Shown here one piece after another: positions 1 to 6,328 of a stretch of DNA of 10,795 nucleotides (its first letter is position 1; each line of letters begins with the position of its first letter). The translations under genes were made by a program, and so were the position numbers. The stretch spans positions 11,779-22,573 of the forward strand of contig VBJK01000462.1 of the NCBI GenBank assembly GCA_005879655.1, written 5' to 3'. Below the pieces are notes generated by a model that searched no databases, was not told the DNA's origin, and saw nothing but the letters and a program-made list of their open reading frames with translations. Source of the DNA: Chloroflexota bacterium (GTDB taxonomy: Bacteria > Chloroflexota > Ktedonobacteria > Ktedonobacterales > Ktedonobacteraceae).

Positions 1-432
1 TCGTTTGATACCGTCGTGAGTACCTTTCCCTCAGAATACATTTACGATCCCAACACGATTGCCGAAGTGGCTCGCGTTTTACGTACCGGTGGACGGCTTA
101 TTGTGATTGAAGGGGCCAATCTGCTAGTAGTCGGGTTTCTACAGCCATTACTGGTCCTCATACAGATGCTCGTCTATGGACCGCGTGCCCTTTTTGGGTC
201 TCGCAAAGACCACCGTGCAGATGAAGAGCTTGTGCATAACCGACAAGATAACAGAACTGGTGACACACAACAGACGAGACACGAGACACACCGCGCTATC
301 GTTACAGAGATTGTGCAGGACGCGTGGTTTGGCCGCCACATTCCCCTCGAAAAATTTGGCTTGCACAGGCATTCAGAGTGTGTACGTAGCCGACGCTGGG
401 AAGTCTATATCACGATCGGAGAAAAATCCTAA
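1..432 (+). CDS. Class I SAM-dependent methyltransferase, 3' part
   Basis: The gene is open at the window edge; 143 C-terminal residues are visible, ending at TAA 430-432. The first residues, SFDTVVSTFPSEYI, fit the motif IV strand and loop of Rossmann-fold methyltransferases, where an acidic residue and FP-type residues line the methyl acceptor pocket. EVARVLRTGGRLIVIEG is the classic post-catalytic helix and strand (the 'vLrPGG' motif). A hydrophobic stretch (VVGFLQPLLVLIQMLVYG) and a very polar, Arg/His/Gln-rich stretch follow, then the final beta hairpin (RRWEVYITIGEKS). The SAM-binding GxGxG motif lies outside the window, so the substrate cannot be named. The gene converges on rho with only 9 nt between stops, and no hairpin is visible there. 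The family call is solid; the specific role is unknown. Confidence 0.8.
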   Translation, partial: SFDTVVSTFPSEYIYDPNTIAEVARVLRTGGRLIVIEGANLLVVGFLQPLLVLIQMLVYGPRALFGSRKDHRADEELVHNRQDNRTGDTQQTRHETHRAIVTEIVQDAWFGRHIPLEKFGLHRHSECVRSRRWEVYITIGEKS

Positions 433-441
433 CTAAGCATA

Positions 442-1362
442 TTACCACTGTTTAATAATCTCTTCTACCAATTGGGCATTAGAATGCACTTTCTCAAATA
501 AGCGCACTAATTGCGCTGCACTATCAATACGCGGTAAATGAGCCATTCTGTAGCGCACACTGGACATTGCCCGCAATTCATCCTTTGACAATAGGCGCTC
601 TTCCTGACGTGTGCTGGAAGCAGTAACATCAATAGCGGGGAAAATGCGCCGGTCTGCTAGCTCGCGTGAGAGCCGTACTTCCAGATTGCCAGTCCCTTTA
701 AACTCTTCATACACAACCTCATCAAGACGGCTACCCGTCTCCACCAAACAACTGGCAACAATCGTCAGACTACCACCTTCTTCTAGTGCACGTGCGGAGC
801 CAAATACACGCCGTCCGACCTCTAAGGCGTGTGCATCGATACCACCCGAAAGTGTACGGCTACCATAGCCACCGCGCGCGTTACGCGCGCCCTGCCACAG
901 CTCACTATTCATATTGTGAGCACGTGCCAGCCGTGTAAGGGAATCGAGCAGTATCACCACATCGCGCCCTTGCTCGACCTCACGTCGTGCATCGAATAAA
1001 GCATGCTCAACGATCTGGCCATGACGTGTACTATGCTGATCAAAGCTTGAAGCATAGAGGCGTACCTGCGGCCCCTTAACCTCTGTGCGCCACTCCGTCA
1101 CCTCTTCGGGACGCTCGTCTACCAAGCACAAAAAGAGGTAGACCTGCGGGTGATTTTTCATGATGGCCGCAGCAATCTGGCGCAAAATCGTCGTCTTGCC
1201 TGCCTGTGGTGGTGCAACGATCACTGCACGTTGGCCAAAGCCAAGCGGTATCAAAAGATCCATCATCCGAGGTGCAACGGGGGTAGCACCTGTTTCCAGA
1301 GTAATACGCCGGTCGGGATGAATAGGTGTGAGTTTTTCAAAGAGAGTGCGTGTTGAAGGCAC
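442..1362 (-). CDS. rho: Rho-like transcription termination ATPase lacking the N-terminal RNA-binding domain
   Basis: Rho is a ring-shaped hexameric RNA translocase that ends transcription. This 306-residue protein covers only the C-terminal ATPase core. Visible motifs are Walker A APPQAGKT (50-57), the catalytic-Glu region LVDERPEEVTE (80-90), Walker B DVVILLDS (134-141), the R-loop EEFKGTGN (219-226) and the arginine-finger region STRQEE (250-255). E. coli Rho has about 125 more residues in front (N-terminal bundle and cold-shock-like RNA-binding domain). Here an in-frame TGA lies 9 nt upstream of the start, so the domain is absent. The segment between RAHN (147-150) and LSGG (171-174) is about 11 residues longer than in E. 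coli, so the RNA-contacting Q-loop is expanded and Gly/Arg-rich. The start is GTG, with AGGAGG (plus-strand 1373-1378) 10 nt away. This could be a paralogue beside a full-length rho elsewhere, or a gene trimmed at its 5' end. Confidence 0.9.
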   Translation of the reverse strand: MPSTRTLFEKLTPIHPDRRITLETGATPVAPRMMDLLIPLGFGQRAVIVAPPQAGKTTILRQIAAAIMKNHPQVYLFLCLVDERPEEVTEWRTEVKGPQVRLYASSFDQHSTRHGQIVEHALFDARREVEQGRDVVILLDSLTRLARAHNMNSELWQGARNARGGYGSRTLSGGIDAHALEVGRRVFGSARALEEGGSLTIVASCLVETGSRLDEVVYEEFKGTGNLEVRLSRELADRRIFPAIDVTASSTRQEERLLSKDELRAMSSVRYRMAHLPRIDSAAQLVRLFEKVHSNAQLVEEIIKQW

Positions 1363-1505
1363 TGATCCTCATCCTCCTGTGACTAATAAGCGGGTGCACG
1401 CCTCCCCACAAGCTTTGCTGTATAAAGGGTATTCTCTTCATGACAGAGATATTTGGGAGTCGGCAAAAAACATTTTCAAGGTATTTATCGGGAGAGATTT
1501 AAGCT

Positions 1506-1535
1506 AGTGTACCACATTTGGCTGGCTTCTGCCAA
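1506..1535 (-). promoter_or_regulatory. Sigma-70-type promoter for rho
   Basis: On the minus strand, TTGGCA (plus 1530-1535) is followed after 18 nt by TACACT (plus 1506-1511). This is a good match to TTGACA/TATAAT spacing and would start transcription near 1498, giving rho its own promoter separate from the kinase gene upstream. Confidence 0.5.
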
Positions 1536-1538
1536 ATG
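1515..1538. promoter_or_regulatory. Inverted repeat over the rho promoter spacer (candidate operator)
   Basis: CATTTGGC (1515-1522) and GCCAAATG (1531-1538) form a perfect 8-bp inverted repeat with an 8-nt centre. It covers the -35 box and most of the spacer of the rho promoter. Placement and symmetry suggest a dimeric repressor or activator site; the protein is unknown. Confidence 0.4.
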
Positions 1539-1656
1539 CAGCACTACCTTTTGGACATATGCAATACCTGTGGCGTACGAGAACGGCTCATTGGTGCCGA
1601 TTGATCCGTCATCCTACATCACAAGTATTTCACCCACATAACCCAGCTTATCCGGC

Positions 1657-1694
1657 TCTCCATCCTTTGGGGGGAACCCCCCAAAGGATGGAGA
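1657..1694 (-). terminator. Long hairpin ending the kinase gene
   Basis: This is a perfect 18-bp stem (1657-1674 with 1677-1694) whose arms are almost touching, starting 5 nt after the kinase stop codon. The core is G6/C6. There is no U-tract on either side, so it is not a textbook intrinsic terminator, but position and stability fit an end-of-transcript structure. It also insulates rho from upstream transcription. Confidence 0.55.
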
Positions 1695-1699
1695 CCTGC

Positions 1700-2362
1700 T
1701 TATCCTAGCCCCAACCCCAATAACGTACGCTCGCGCGGCCTCGCGGCCTCATGTACAAGAACAGCCTCCGAAAACTGCTTAATAGTGCTGATAAAGTCAT
1801 CCAGTGAACCAGCGTTATCAACTACCTCCACCTGTTGCAACGCAAACTCTCCCCTAGCATAATAGGACATATACAGCCTGTTCTCGTAGGCATAATAGCA
1901 GCGAAAGAGGTCCTCGGAGAGAGAGGGATGATCATCTGCCGACGCGGCACGCTTCACGCGCTCAAGTACACGATGCAGACACGTTTCGAGATCGGTATCG
2001 ATAAAGAGCAGATACGCACCTCGTAAAAATGCCGGGCTGAACAACCTTAACGCCCTGGCATAATCATCACGCGCAAATTCAATGGTAATCACACCAGTCA
2101 TCGTCTCCACCTCCCGCACGCGCAGCTCCAACTCTTGCAAAGCATCGTCGAGCACCGAGAAGTCCAGAGCATCAAACCCATTATGTTCTGTGGGGCGAAA
2201 TTTCTGATGATGGATATCAGCTAAAAACATCTCTTGCAAGATGTCATAGTCGTTAAAGTGTACAACATGCACCTCTTGCTGCTGGAGAAGTCGCTTTAAG
2301 TAGCGAGCGGCGGTTGATTTCCCACTACCAGGTCGCCCTAAGACAAATATCTTGATTGCCAT
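1700..2362 (-). CDS. P-loop kinase-like NTPase
   Basis: This is a 220-residue cytoplasmic protein of the adenylate/nucleoside-kinase-like P-loop superfamily. Walker A is GRPGSGKST (9-17), right after the first beta strand (IKIFVLG). FNDYD (36-40) could be the substrate-facing acidic loop. GVITIEFARDDY (90-101) resembles the second core strand with a substrate-binding motif, and AYLLFIDTDLETCLHRVLERV (116-136) has the helix that leads into an Arg-rich lid in such kinases. The lid-like part contains R137, K138 and R139-region basic residues followed by acidic residues. The small-molecule substrate is not evident; nucleotide kinase, sugar kinase or zeta-toxin-like roles are possible. The ATG at 2362 was chosen because AGGAG (plus 2372-2376) sits 9 nt upstream; a TTG nine bases earlier lies too close to that site. 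A 3'-end hairpin follows the stop. Confidence 0.7.
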   Translation of the reverse strand: MAIKIFVLGRPGSGKSTAARYLKRLLQQQEVHVVHFNDYDILQEMFLADIHHQKFRPTEHNGFDALDFSVLDDALQELELRVREVETMTGVITIEFARDDYARALRLFSPAFLRGAYLLFIDTDLETCLHRVLERVKRAASADDHPSLSEDLFRCYYAYENRLYMSYYARGEFALQQVEVVDNAGSLDDFISTIKQFSEAVLVHEAARPRERTLLGLGLG

Positions 2363-2871
2363 AAACAGCAACTCCTATTTAGCCAACGTTTATTTCATCC
2401 TCGCTTCCTCTGCGTAAGACTCTTTGTGTCCACTGCTTGCCAATTGATCAGCACCATTCCATGTGGCGACAAACCCTTGTCATCACTCAGGTTGTACAAC
2501 CGCAAGTTCCATACAACGCGACAAAGACAAGGGTCAATAGCGTTCAAACAAGCCGTCACCTGGGCAAACACAAGGGGGGATGCCCCCACAATGGCCCGAA
2601 TCGGCCTGTGATGCGCATCGTACCATTGCAGGGGCAATCCCTCATGCTTGCCCTGCGGACTATATTACTTCTATCTTATGGCTAATCGCAAACGCTACCC
2701 CTCAAGGACTTACTCAGATGAAAAGAATATCGTTAGCCCTTCAATAGGGATAAGTATACTCAACAAATCGGCAAGGCGTACAAAAGCCACACAATACTCC
2801 CCAGAACGGGCTATATATGCATATGATATCGCTCATCTATGCATCTAGCCCAACATATCATAAGAGGGATA
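2363..2871. other. Non-coding spacer rich in palindromes
   Basis: About 510 nt without a convincing gene. It contains a perfect 12-nt palindrome GGTTGTACAACC (2490-2501). A GC-rich segment at 2560-2590 (minus strand GGGCATCCCCCCTTGTG, then TTGCCC) resembles the arm of the hairpin at 8114-8174. There is also an imperfect hairpin GCAGGGGCAA/TTGCCCTGC (2628-2637 with 2648-2656). An 80-codon frame on the minus strand (2637-2395) runs through these repeats, has no ribosome binding site and is probably chance. A weak possible minus-strand promoter, TTGCGA-N18-TAATAT (plus 2686-2691 and 2662-2667), could drive the kinase gene with a leader near 290 nt. Confidence 0.5.
2628..2656. repeat. Imperfect GC-rich hairpin
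   Basis: GCAGGGGCAA (2628-2637) pairs with TTGCCCTGC (2648-2656), leaving one bulged G and a 10-nt loop. It lies far from any stop codon, so it is more likely part of a dispersed palindromic repeat than a terminator. Confidence 0.4.
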
Positions 2872-2879
2872 TCATAAGA
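2855..2879. repeat. Direct repeat of ATATCATAAGA at the 3' end of the MerR-type gene
   Basis: ATATCATAAGA occurs at 2855-2865 and again at 2869-2879, separated by GGG. The second copy includes the stop codon of the regulator gene. TATGATATC at 2822-2830 is the inverse of part of the repeat (GATATCATA, 2868-2876) and could form a weak stem with it. Function is unknown; it may be simple replication slippage. Confidence 0.45.
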
Positions 2880-4968
2880 AAGAGGGTGGAATGCGTACAA
2901 AACCACGCATCTCAGGGTCCCAACTAACGACGATGTTGCCCCCCTCTCGCTTGCCTATATCGAGCACTTCATCAAGGAAACGGGCTAACAAGAGTCTTGC
3001 CTCTACTAGCGCGTTCTCAGTATAAAACCGCTGTATAATCTCTTGCAGCTTTGAGTACAAATAGGACGAAACGCCTAAACGAACCGTAACGTTATGCAGT
3101 GTCATCATATTCTCAGGTAACGTTGGTGGACCGTGAAGAATACGTTGCGTATCAACATGATAGGAACCAGAGAGCATCTTTCTCAGTAGATCGGCCCTGG
3201 CACGAGCCTGTTCCAGCGACATACCATCTAGCACGAGGTAGTAACGATCAGCGTTCATACGATAAAACCGACATGATGCATCCTCTTTCAACGCCTGCAA
3301 CTGCCCCTTGATACGTAAACCAATAGCTCGACTCAGTTCACGCGCCATAAAATCCCCATATTTATGGGCAAGGCTACTCTGGTTATCGATATCGACCGCA
3401 ATCAATGAAACAACGCCTTCTTCACCTTGCTGACTCGCTTTCGCCAGCAACTTCTCAACGTCCACCGCAAATTCATTCTCCGACAAAAAATCGCGGAACA
3501 GAGGGTCCACTACCCCTGGATTACTGATGAGATCGCGCAAGCGACTAATAGGCCGTAGCAGGGTTTGATACGTCTCCAGTAACTCACCCACCATGTCACC
3601 AAGCAGACGCAAAATGCGTTGATCACTTTCAGAAAAGACATGGGCCGTCGTAGCAGCGACATACATGACCGCAAACGCCATGCCATCGCTGCCAGCAATA
3701 GGTACAGCAATAGCAGAGCGTGTTGGCTGGCTTGCATGGCGCAGATTGATACTAGAGGTATCCTCAGCAAGAGAGTGAAGATAGACGATATGCCCGCTCT
3801 GTAGAGCGCGGATGCAAGGATCAACAGGGATATCATGAGGCGAGACGGTAGTTACGCCTATCTTATAGGGCGAATGACTACTGCGAGCACGTACCACCAG
3901 CCCTCGCTGTTGCAATGATAAGACCGAGGCAGGATAATTCGGCAAAAGTAAACAGCAAAAGTGCCAGCGCGGCTCCCCTGTCGCTGTCTGCCCGCCTAAA
4001 CGAATCACCATCTCAGCCATACCATTGAGGATGAGGTCTTCATGATTCGCGACACTATCCAGATCAGTGGAGGGATTAAGAACATCTCGCATACCCACCC
4101 CAAAGCACACACGAGAGCGCTCCACATCTTCATACAGCGGTCCTAATAAACGACCCACGCAATCTATTACCGTAGCACTCAACGTCACCTGCCTTGCCCG
4201 ACGATCGAGCAAAAGGAAAGTAGAGTTCTGCCATTCCTCTGCCGCTGGCTCTTCCATCATAGCGGCCAGAGGCTGGAAACGATAATCACTAGCGTAATCG
4301 AACGTAGGTGCAGCAGTTAACAATGTATGTGAGGAGCGACTCTGGCTCAACAAACCAACCAAGCACTCACCTAGCCTCTCCAGGTCTTCAACGCGCTGAA
4401 TGGCTGATGGAGGCACTATGGGTTCTAATGGTAAGACGAGACAGGCAGCTATATGGGACAGACCTTCACAAATCAATAATAAAGTAAAGCGCAATACATG
4501 AGAAACATAAAAACGCCAGAATAAATCATCACGGGCTTGATGAATGCGTTGATTGACTGAGAGACAGTCAATGCTCGTCACCTTATTGTGAAAGCAAGGT
4601 AGCGTGGCCTCAGTACTGGATGGTTCCCTACCCGGTACATAGACAGTTTGCCAGATGGCATCCACATCAGGCGGGATATCGCTGGGTGCATAGCCCGCTT
4701 CGAGTAATTCACGGATAATCGCTAATTTATCCAACTCACCGGGGGTGTATAAACGCCGTCCTTTCGGACCAGTCGGGCGTAGCGGAGAAAGGAGACCGTA
4801 CTCTTCCCAGTCACGCAGACGATTTTCAGTTAAACGAAAAAGCTCTGCTGCACGACTGATCGTCACCGTGGCTTCCGCACGCCCTTTTTCCATAGCACGT
4901 AAAACGCGATCCTGCACATTTTCAAGTTGAAGATGTTCTTTAATGCGTCGTCTAGTTTGCTCGTCCAT
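2872..4968 (-). CDS. MerR-type HTH regulator fused to GAF-like and degenerate GGDEF domains
   Basis: This is a 698-residue cytoplasmic regulator. Residues 34-100 are a MerR winged helix-turn-helix: TISRAAELFRLTENRLRDWE, then the wing-like GLLSPLRPTGPKGRRLYTPGELDKL and a helix leading to GYAPSDI. Residues about 120-350 are not recognised. Residues about 355-468 look like a GAF sensor domain (SAIAVPIAGSDGMAFAVMYV at 418-437, then HVFSESDQRILRLLGDMVGE). Residues 515-660 resemble a GGDEF fold: SLIAVDIDNQ (521-530) matches the metal-site strand, but the signature position reads NADRY (572-576), so diguanylate cyclase activity is unlikely and the domain may bind ligand or protein. The ATG start has GGAG about 8 nt upstream. 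The gene is divergent from the sigma-factor gene and may control that intergenic region and itself. Domain calls are by eye: MerR is firm, GAF and GGDEF are likely. Confidence 0.8.
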   Translation of the reverse strand: MDEQTRRRIKEHLQLENVQDRVLRAMEKGRAEATVTISRAAELFRLTENRLRDWEEYGLLSPLRPTGPKGRRLYTPGELDKLAIIRELLEAGYAPSDIPPDVDAIWQTVYVPGREPSSTEATLPCFHNKVTSIDCLSVNQRIHQARDDLFWRFYVSHVLRFTLLLICEGLSHIAACLVLPLEPIVPPSAIQRVEDLERLGECLVGLLSQSRSSHTLLTAAPTFDYASDYRFQPLAAMMEEPAAEEWQNSTFLLLDRRARQVTLSATVIDCVGRLLGPLYEDVERSRVCFGVGMRDVLNPSTDLDSVANHEDLILNGMAEMVIRLGGQTATGEPRWHFCCLLLPNYPASVLSLQQRGLVVRARSSHSPYKIGVTTVSPHDIPVDPCIRALQSGHIVYLHSLAEDTSSINLRHASQPTRSAIAVPIAGSDGMAFAVMYVAATTAHVFSESDQRILRLLGDMVGELLETYQTLLRPISRLRDLISNPGVVDPLFRDFLSENEFAVDVEKLLAKASQQGEEGVVSLIAVDIDNQSSLAHKYGDFMARELSRAIGLRIKGQLQALKEDASCRFYRMNADRYYLVLDGMSLEQARARADLLRKMLSGSYHVDTQRILHGPPTLPENMMTLHNVTVRLGVSSYLYSKLQEIIQRFYTENALVEARLLLARFLDEVLDIGKREGGNIVVSWDPEMRGFVRIPPSFL

Positions 4969-5025
4969 CGCAGTCTCTCCCCCAAAACATGAGGTTGCTA
5001 TACAGTTGTGCTTGCTGCATCTCTA

Positions 5026-5054
5026 ATAGTAACATATCTCCACCACTTTGTATA
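5026..5054 (-). promoter_or_regulatory. Candidate promoter of the MerR-type gene
   Basis: On the minus strand TATACA (plus 5049-5054) and TACTAT (plus 5026-5031) are 17 nt apart, giving a leader of about 50 nt. The -35 overlaps the 10-nt palindrome TATAGCTATA (5051-5060), a possible binding site. The -35 match is weak (4 of 6). Confidence 0.35.
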
Positions 5055-5070
5055 GCTATAAACATACCAG

Positions 5071-5091
5071 GGTGAACTTTTTTGTTTCACC
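5071..5091. repeat. Inverted repeat GGTGAA / TTCACC in the divergent control region
   Basis: GGTGAA (5071-5076) and TTCACC (5086-5091) form a 6-bp inverted repeat with a 9-nt T-rich centre, upstream of the likely regulator promoter. It could be an operator for either divergent gene. Short enough to be chance. Confidence 0.3.
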
Positions 5092-5240
5092 ATTAAGAAA
5101 GTTACCCTCTCCACATTTTTTTCTTAGAAATCTGAAGATAGTGCTTAGAATTATATAAGAAAACAGAAAAATTGTCCGCGAGCGGAACAGCATGGAAGAA
5201 TCCCATCCTTGGCTTCAGGGGAAATTTGTCCTGGCCTCTG

Positions 5241-5269
5241 TTGACAATTTGTACTTCTGAGTGTACTAT
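5241..5269 (+). promoter_or_regulatory. Strong sigma-70-type promoter for the sigma-factor gene
   Basis: A perfect TTGACA (5241-5246) is followed after 17 nt by TACTAT (5264-5269). Transcription would start near 5276, giving a leader of about 140 nt. This is the best promoter in the window, so the sigma gene is probably read by the housekeeping polymerase and not only by its own product. Confidence 0.65.
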
Positions 5270-5324
5270 TAACATACATAACATGGAATTGCTTCTTATC
5301 ATTCAGGTTTCTTAACATTTCTAT

Positions 5325-5341
5325 CCTGAAGAAACTTCAGG
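5325..5341 (+). promoter_or_regulatory. Leader hairpin before the sigma-factor gene
   Basis: CCTGAAG (5325-5331) and CTTCAGG (5335-5341) form a perfect 7-bp stem with an AAA loop inside the transcribed leader. There is no U-tract, so it is more likely an RNA stability element or DNA operator than an attenuator. Confidence 0.4.
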
Positions 5342-5416
5342 TGGAGCAAACTTGTAGGGACGGCTACTTAGGTGATACATGCAGATCTATAAGTATCCCC
5401 TGTGGAGGTCTCGCCC

Positions 5417-6076
5417 ATGCACACAGATATAGATAGCTCAATAAATGCGCCTGTTCAAACCGCAGATGAGCAAATATGGCATGAATTGTATCTATGGCTC
5501 CTGCCTCTTGTCGAAAGATGGGTATGTTGTGCCGAAGTAGCATCCTGGCGGGGCCAACAGAAGGAGATTTCTGAGGATATTGCTCAGGAAGCAGTTGTAC
5601 GTACATACCATTACAGTCAGCGTGCCAGCCGTGGCGAGGTACGTGCCATCGAGTGCCTCAAATCGCTCTGCCGCACCATTGCTCAGAACCACTTTCGTGA
5701 TCGTCGTAAAAAGGACTGGTGTTTGCTCCACCCAACACAAGGCGAGCTACTCCCTGCCATGCATATCCTGGTAAATGACCAGATCGATCCATCTCAAGTT
5801 GCTATAGACCGCATGATGTTCATTACCATTATTAAGACAGCGGCCAAGGCCGTGGCAAAATTCCCTCTACGCCAACGTACCGCCCTCTTAACTGATCTGG
5901 CTAATCTCACGGACTTTGGAGAACACCCTTCACAGCTGGAGCTAGCACTCTTCAGCGAGGGTATCCGCTTGCACGACTATCGCCGCTCACTCCCCAACGA
6001 GTCAGCCGAACGTAACAAGTACGCCGTCCATCTCTGTATCGCTTATAAACGGCTGAGAAGGGAAGTTATAGTGTAA
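5417..6076 (+). CDS. Sigma-70-family (ECF-like) RNA polymerase sigma factor with atypical C-terminal half
   Basis: This 219-residue protein has a recognisable region 2: the polymerase-binding helix ISEDIAQEAVVRTYHYSQ (51-68) and the promoter-melting/-10 helix ECLKSLCRTIAQNHFRDRRK (79-98). Region 4 is not typical. FPLRQRTALLTDLAN (149-163) looks like its first helix, but about 45 residues, including an EGIRLHDYRR stretch, come before AYKRLRR (209-215), which could be the end of the recognition helix. The -35-reading part is therefore expanded or diverged. No anti-sigma gene or membrane segment is seen nearby; the divergent MerR/GAF/GGDEF protein may be its controller. The ATG at 5417 is chosen because GGAGGT (5404-5409) lies 7 nt upstream; a GTG at 5402 would sit ahead of that site. 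The stop codon is inside a terminator-like hairpin. Good confidence for region 2, modest for a working sigma factor. Confidence 0.72.
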   Translation: MHTDIDSSINAPVQTADEQIWHELYLWLLPLVERWVCCAEVASWRGQQKEISEDIAQEAVVRTYHYSQRASRGEVRAIECLKSLCRTIAQNHFRDRRKKDWCLLHPTQGELLPAMHILVNDQIDPSQVAIDRMMFITIIKTAAKAVAKFPLRQRTALLTDLANLTDFGEHPSQLELALFSEGIRLHDYRRSLPNESAERNKYAVHLCIAYKRLRREVIV

Positions 6077-6118
6077 AGATTTGGGGCCATCTCGTCGCGA
6101 TGGCCCCAAATCTTTACA
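6072..6118 (+). terminator. 20-bp hairpin overlapping the sigma gene stop codon
   Basis: A perfect 20-bp stem (6072-6091 with 6099-6118) and a 7-nt loop begin within the last sense codon. The GGGGCC/GGCCCC core is flanked by A/T-rich outer arms (AAAGATTT / AAATCTTT), so either strand could act as an intrinsic-type terminator even though the U-run is short and mixed. Confidence 0.65.
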
Positions 6119-6138
6119 TAAGCAAGCGAGCTTCTCTA

Positions 6139-6147
6139 TGATACAAT
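6139..6147 (+). promoter_or_regulatory. Extended -10 promoter of the ABC exporter gene
   Basis: TGATACAAT (6139-6147) is an extended -10 element (TGn plus TACAAT); the -35 region is poor. It would start transcripts near 6153, about 47 nt before the ATG at 6200, supporting that ATG as the original translation start. Confidence 0.45.
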
Positions 6148-6199
6148 ACCATTAGCTATCCTCATTTGTTGACTTACTGCCAGAAGACGGAGTTACTCT

Positions 6200-6328
6200 A
6201 TGGCATTTCATTCCATGCGTGGTGGCCAGATGGCTGACTATGCAGAAGAGCAAAAGAAGCGTGGACGTAAAACCGACGCCCGATACTCGTGCTCATTGCG
6301 ATCATCGCCACAACCCTGTTGGGCTTAA
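6200..6328 (+). pseudogene. Detached N-terminal reading frame of the ABC exporter
   Basis: ATG 6200 has GGAG (6189-6192) 7 nt upstream and a promoter about 50 nt further up. It encodes a polar head, MAFHSMRGGQMADYAEEQ and then [10 protein letters not shown], which looks like the cytoplasmic start of a bacterial ABC half-transporter. After about 6280 the frame stops making sense and ends at TAA 6326-6328. The membrane domain resumes in another frame, one base back, around 6280-6289. The amphipathic elbow helix that normally precedes TM1 (about 13-15 residues) is missing, so a small deletion whose length leaves remainder 1 on division by 3 is the simplest explanation. No canonical slippery heptamer is visible at the junction. 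Confidence 0.65.

Larger units (their letters stand above)
1363..1656. other. Leader and spacer upstream of rho
   Basis: This stretch holds no convincing gene. It contains the rho promoter and its inverted repeat (1506-1538), and then a leader of roughly 135 nt before the GTG start. In the leader, on the minus strand, there is a 11-codon reading frame (1473-1438, MFFADSQISLS). A second frame begins on the overlapping ATGA and runs into the rho gene. Neither has a ribosome binding site, so both are probably chance. No frame encodes the missing Rho RNA-binding domain. Confidence 0.5.
5213..5341. repeat. Cluster of TTCAGG-type repeats around the sigma gene promoter
   Basis: CTTCAGG occurs at 5213-5219 and 5335-5341, ATTCAGG at 5301-5307, and the inverse CCTGAAG at 5325-5331; a shorter inverse, CTGAAG, lies just outside this span at 5132-5137. 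They flank the TTGACA/TACTAT promoter. They may be binding sites for a regulator of the divergent pair. Confidence 0.35.

Noticed and set aside
1453..1641. 62-codon plus-strand frame in the rho leader
   Set aside because: It lies over the rho promoter and inverted repeat on the opposite strand, with no ribosome site.
2395..2637. 80-codon minus-strand frame in the kinase/MerR spacer
   Set aside because: It crosses palindromic repeat sequence, has no ribosome binding site, and its translation shows no recognisable fold or domain.
2648..2848. 66-codon plus-strand frame before the MerR-type gene
   Set aside because: No ribosome site or family resemblance; it looks like chance in AT-rich spacer.
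5102..5302. Minus-strand 66-codon frame in the divergent control region
   Set aside because: It overlaps the strong promoter of the sigma gene and has no resemblance to a protein family.
6262..6291. Programmed -1 frameshift joining the two ABC exporter frames
   Set aside because: No X XXY YYZ slippery heptamer or following structure is visible, and the elbow helix would still be missing, so deletion is the better explanation.
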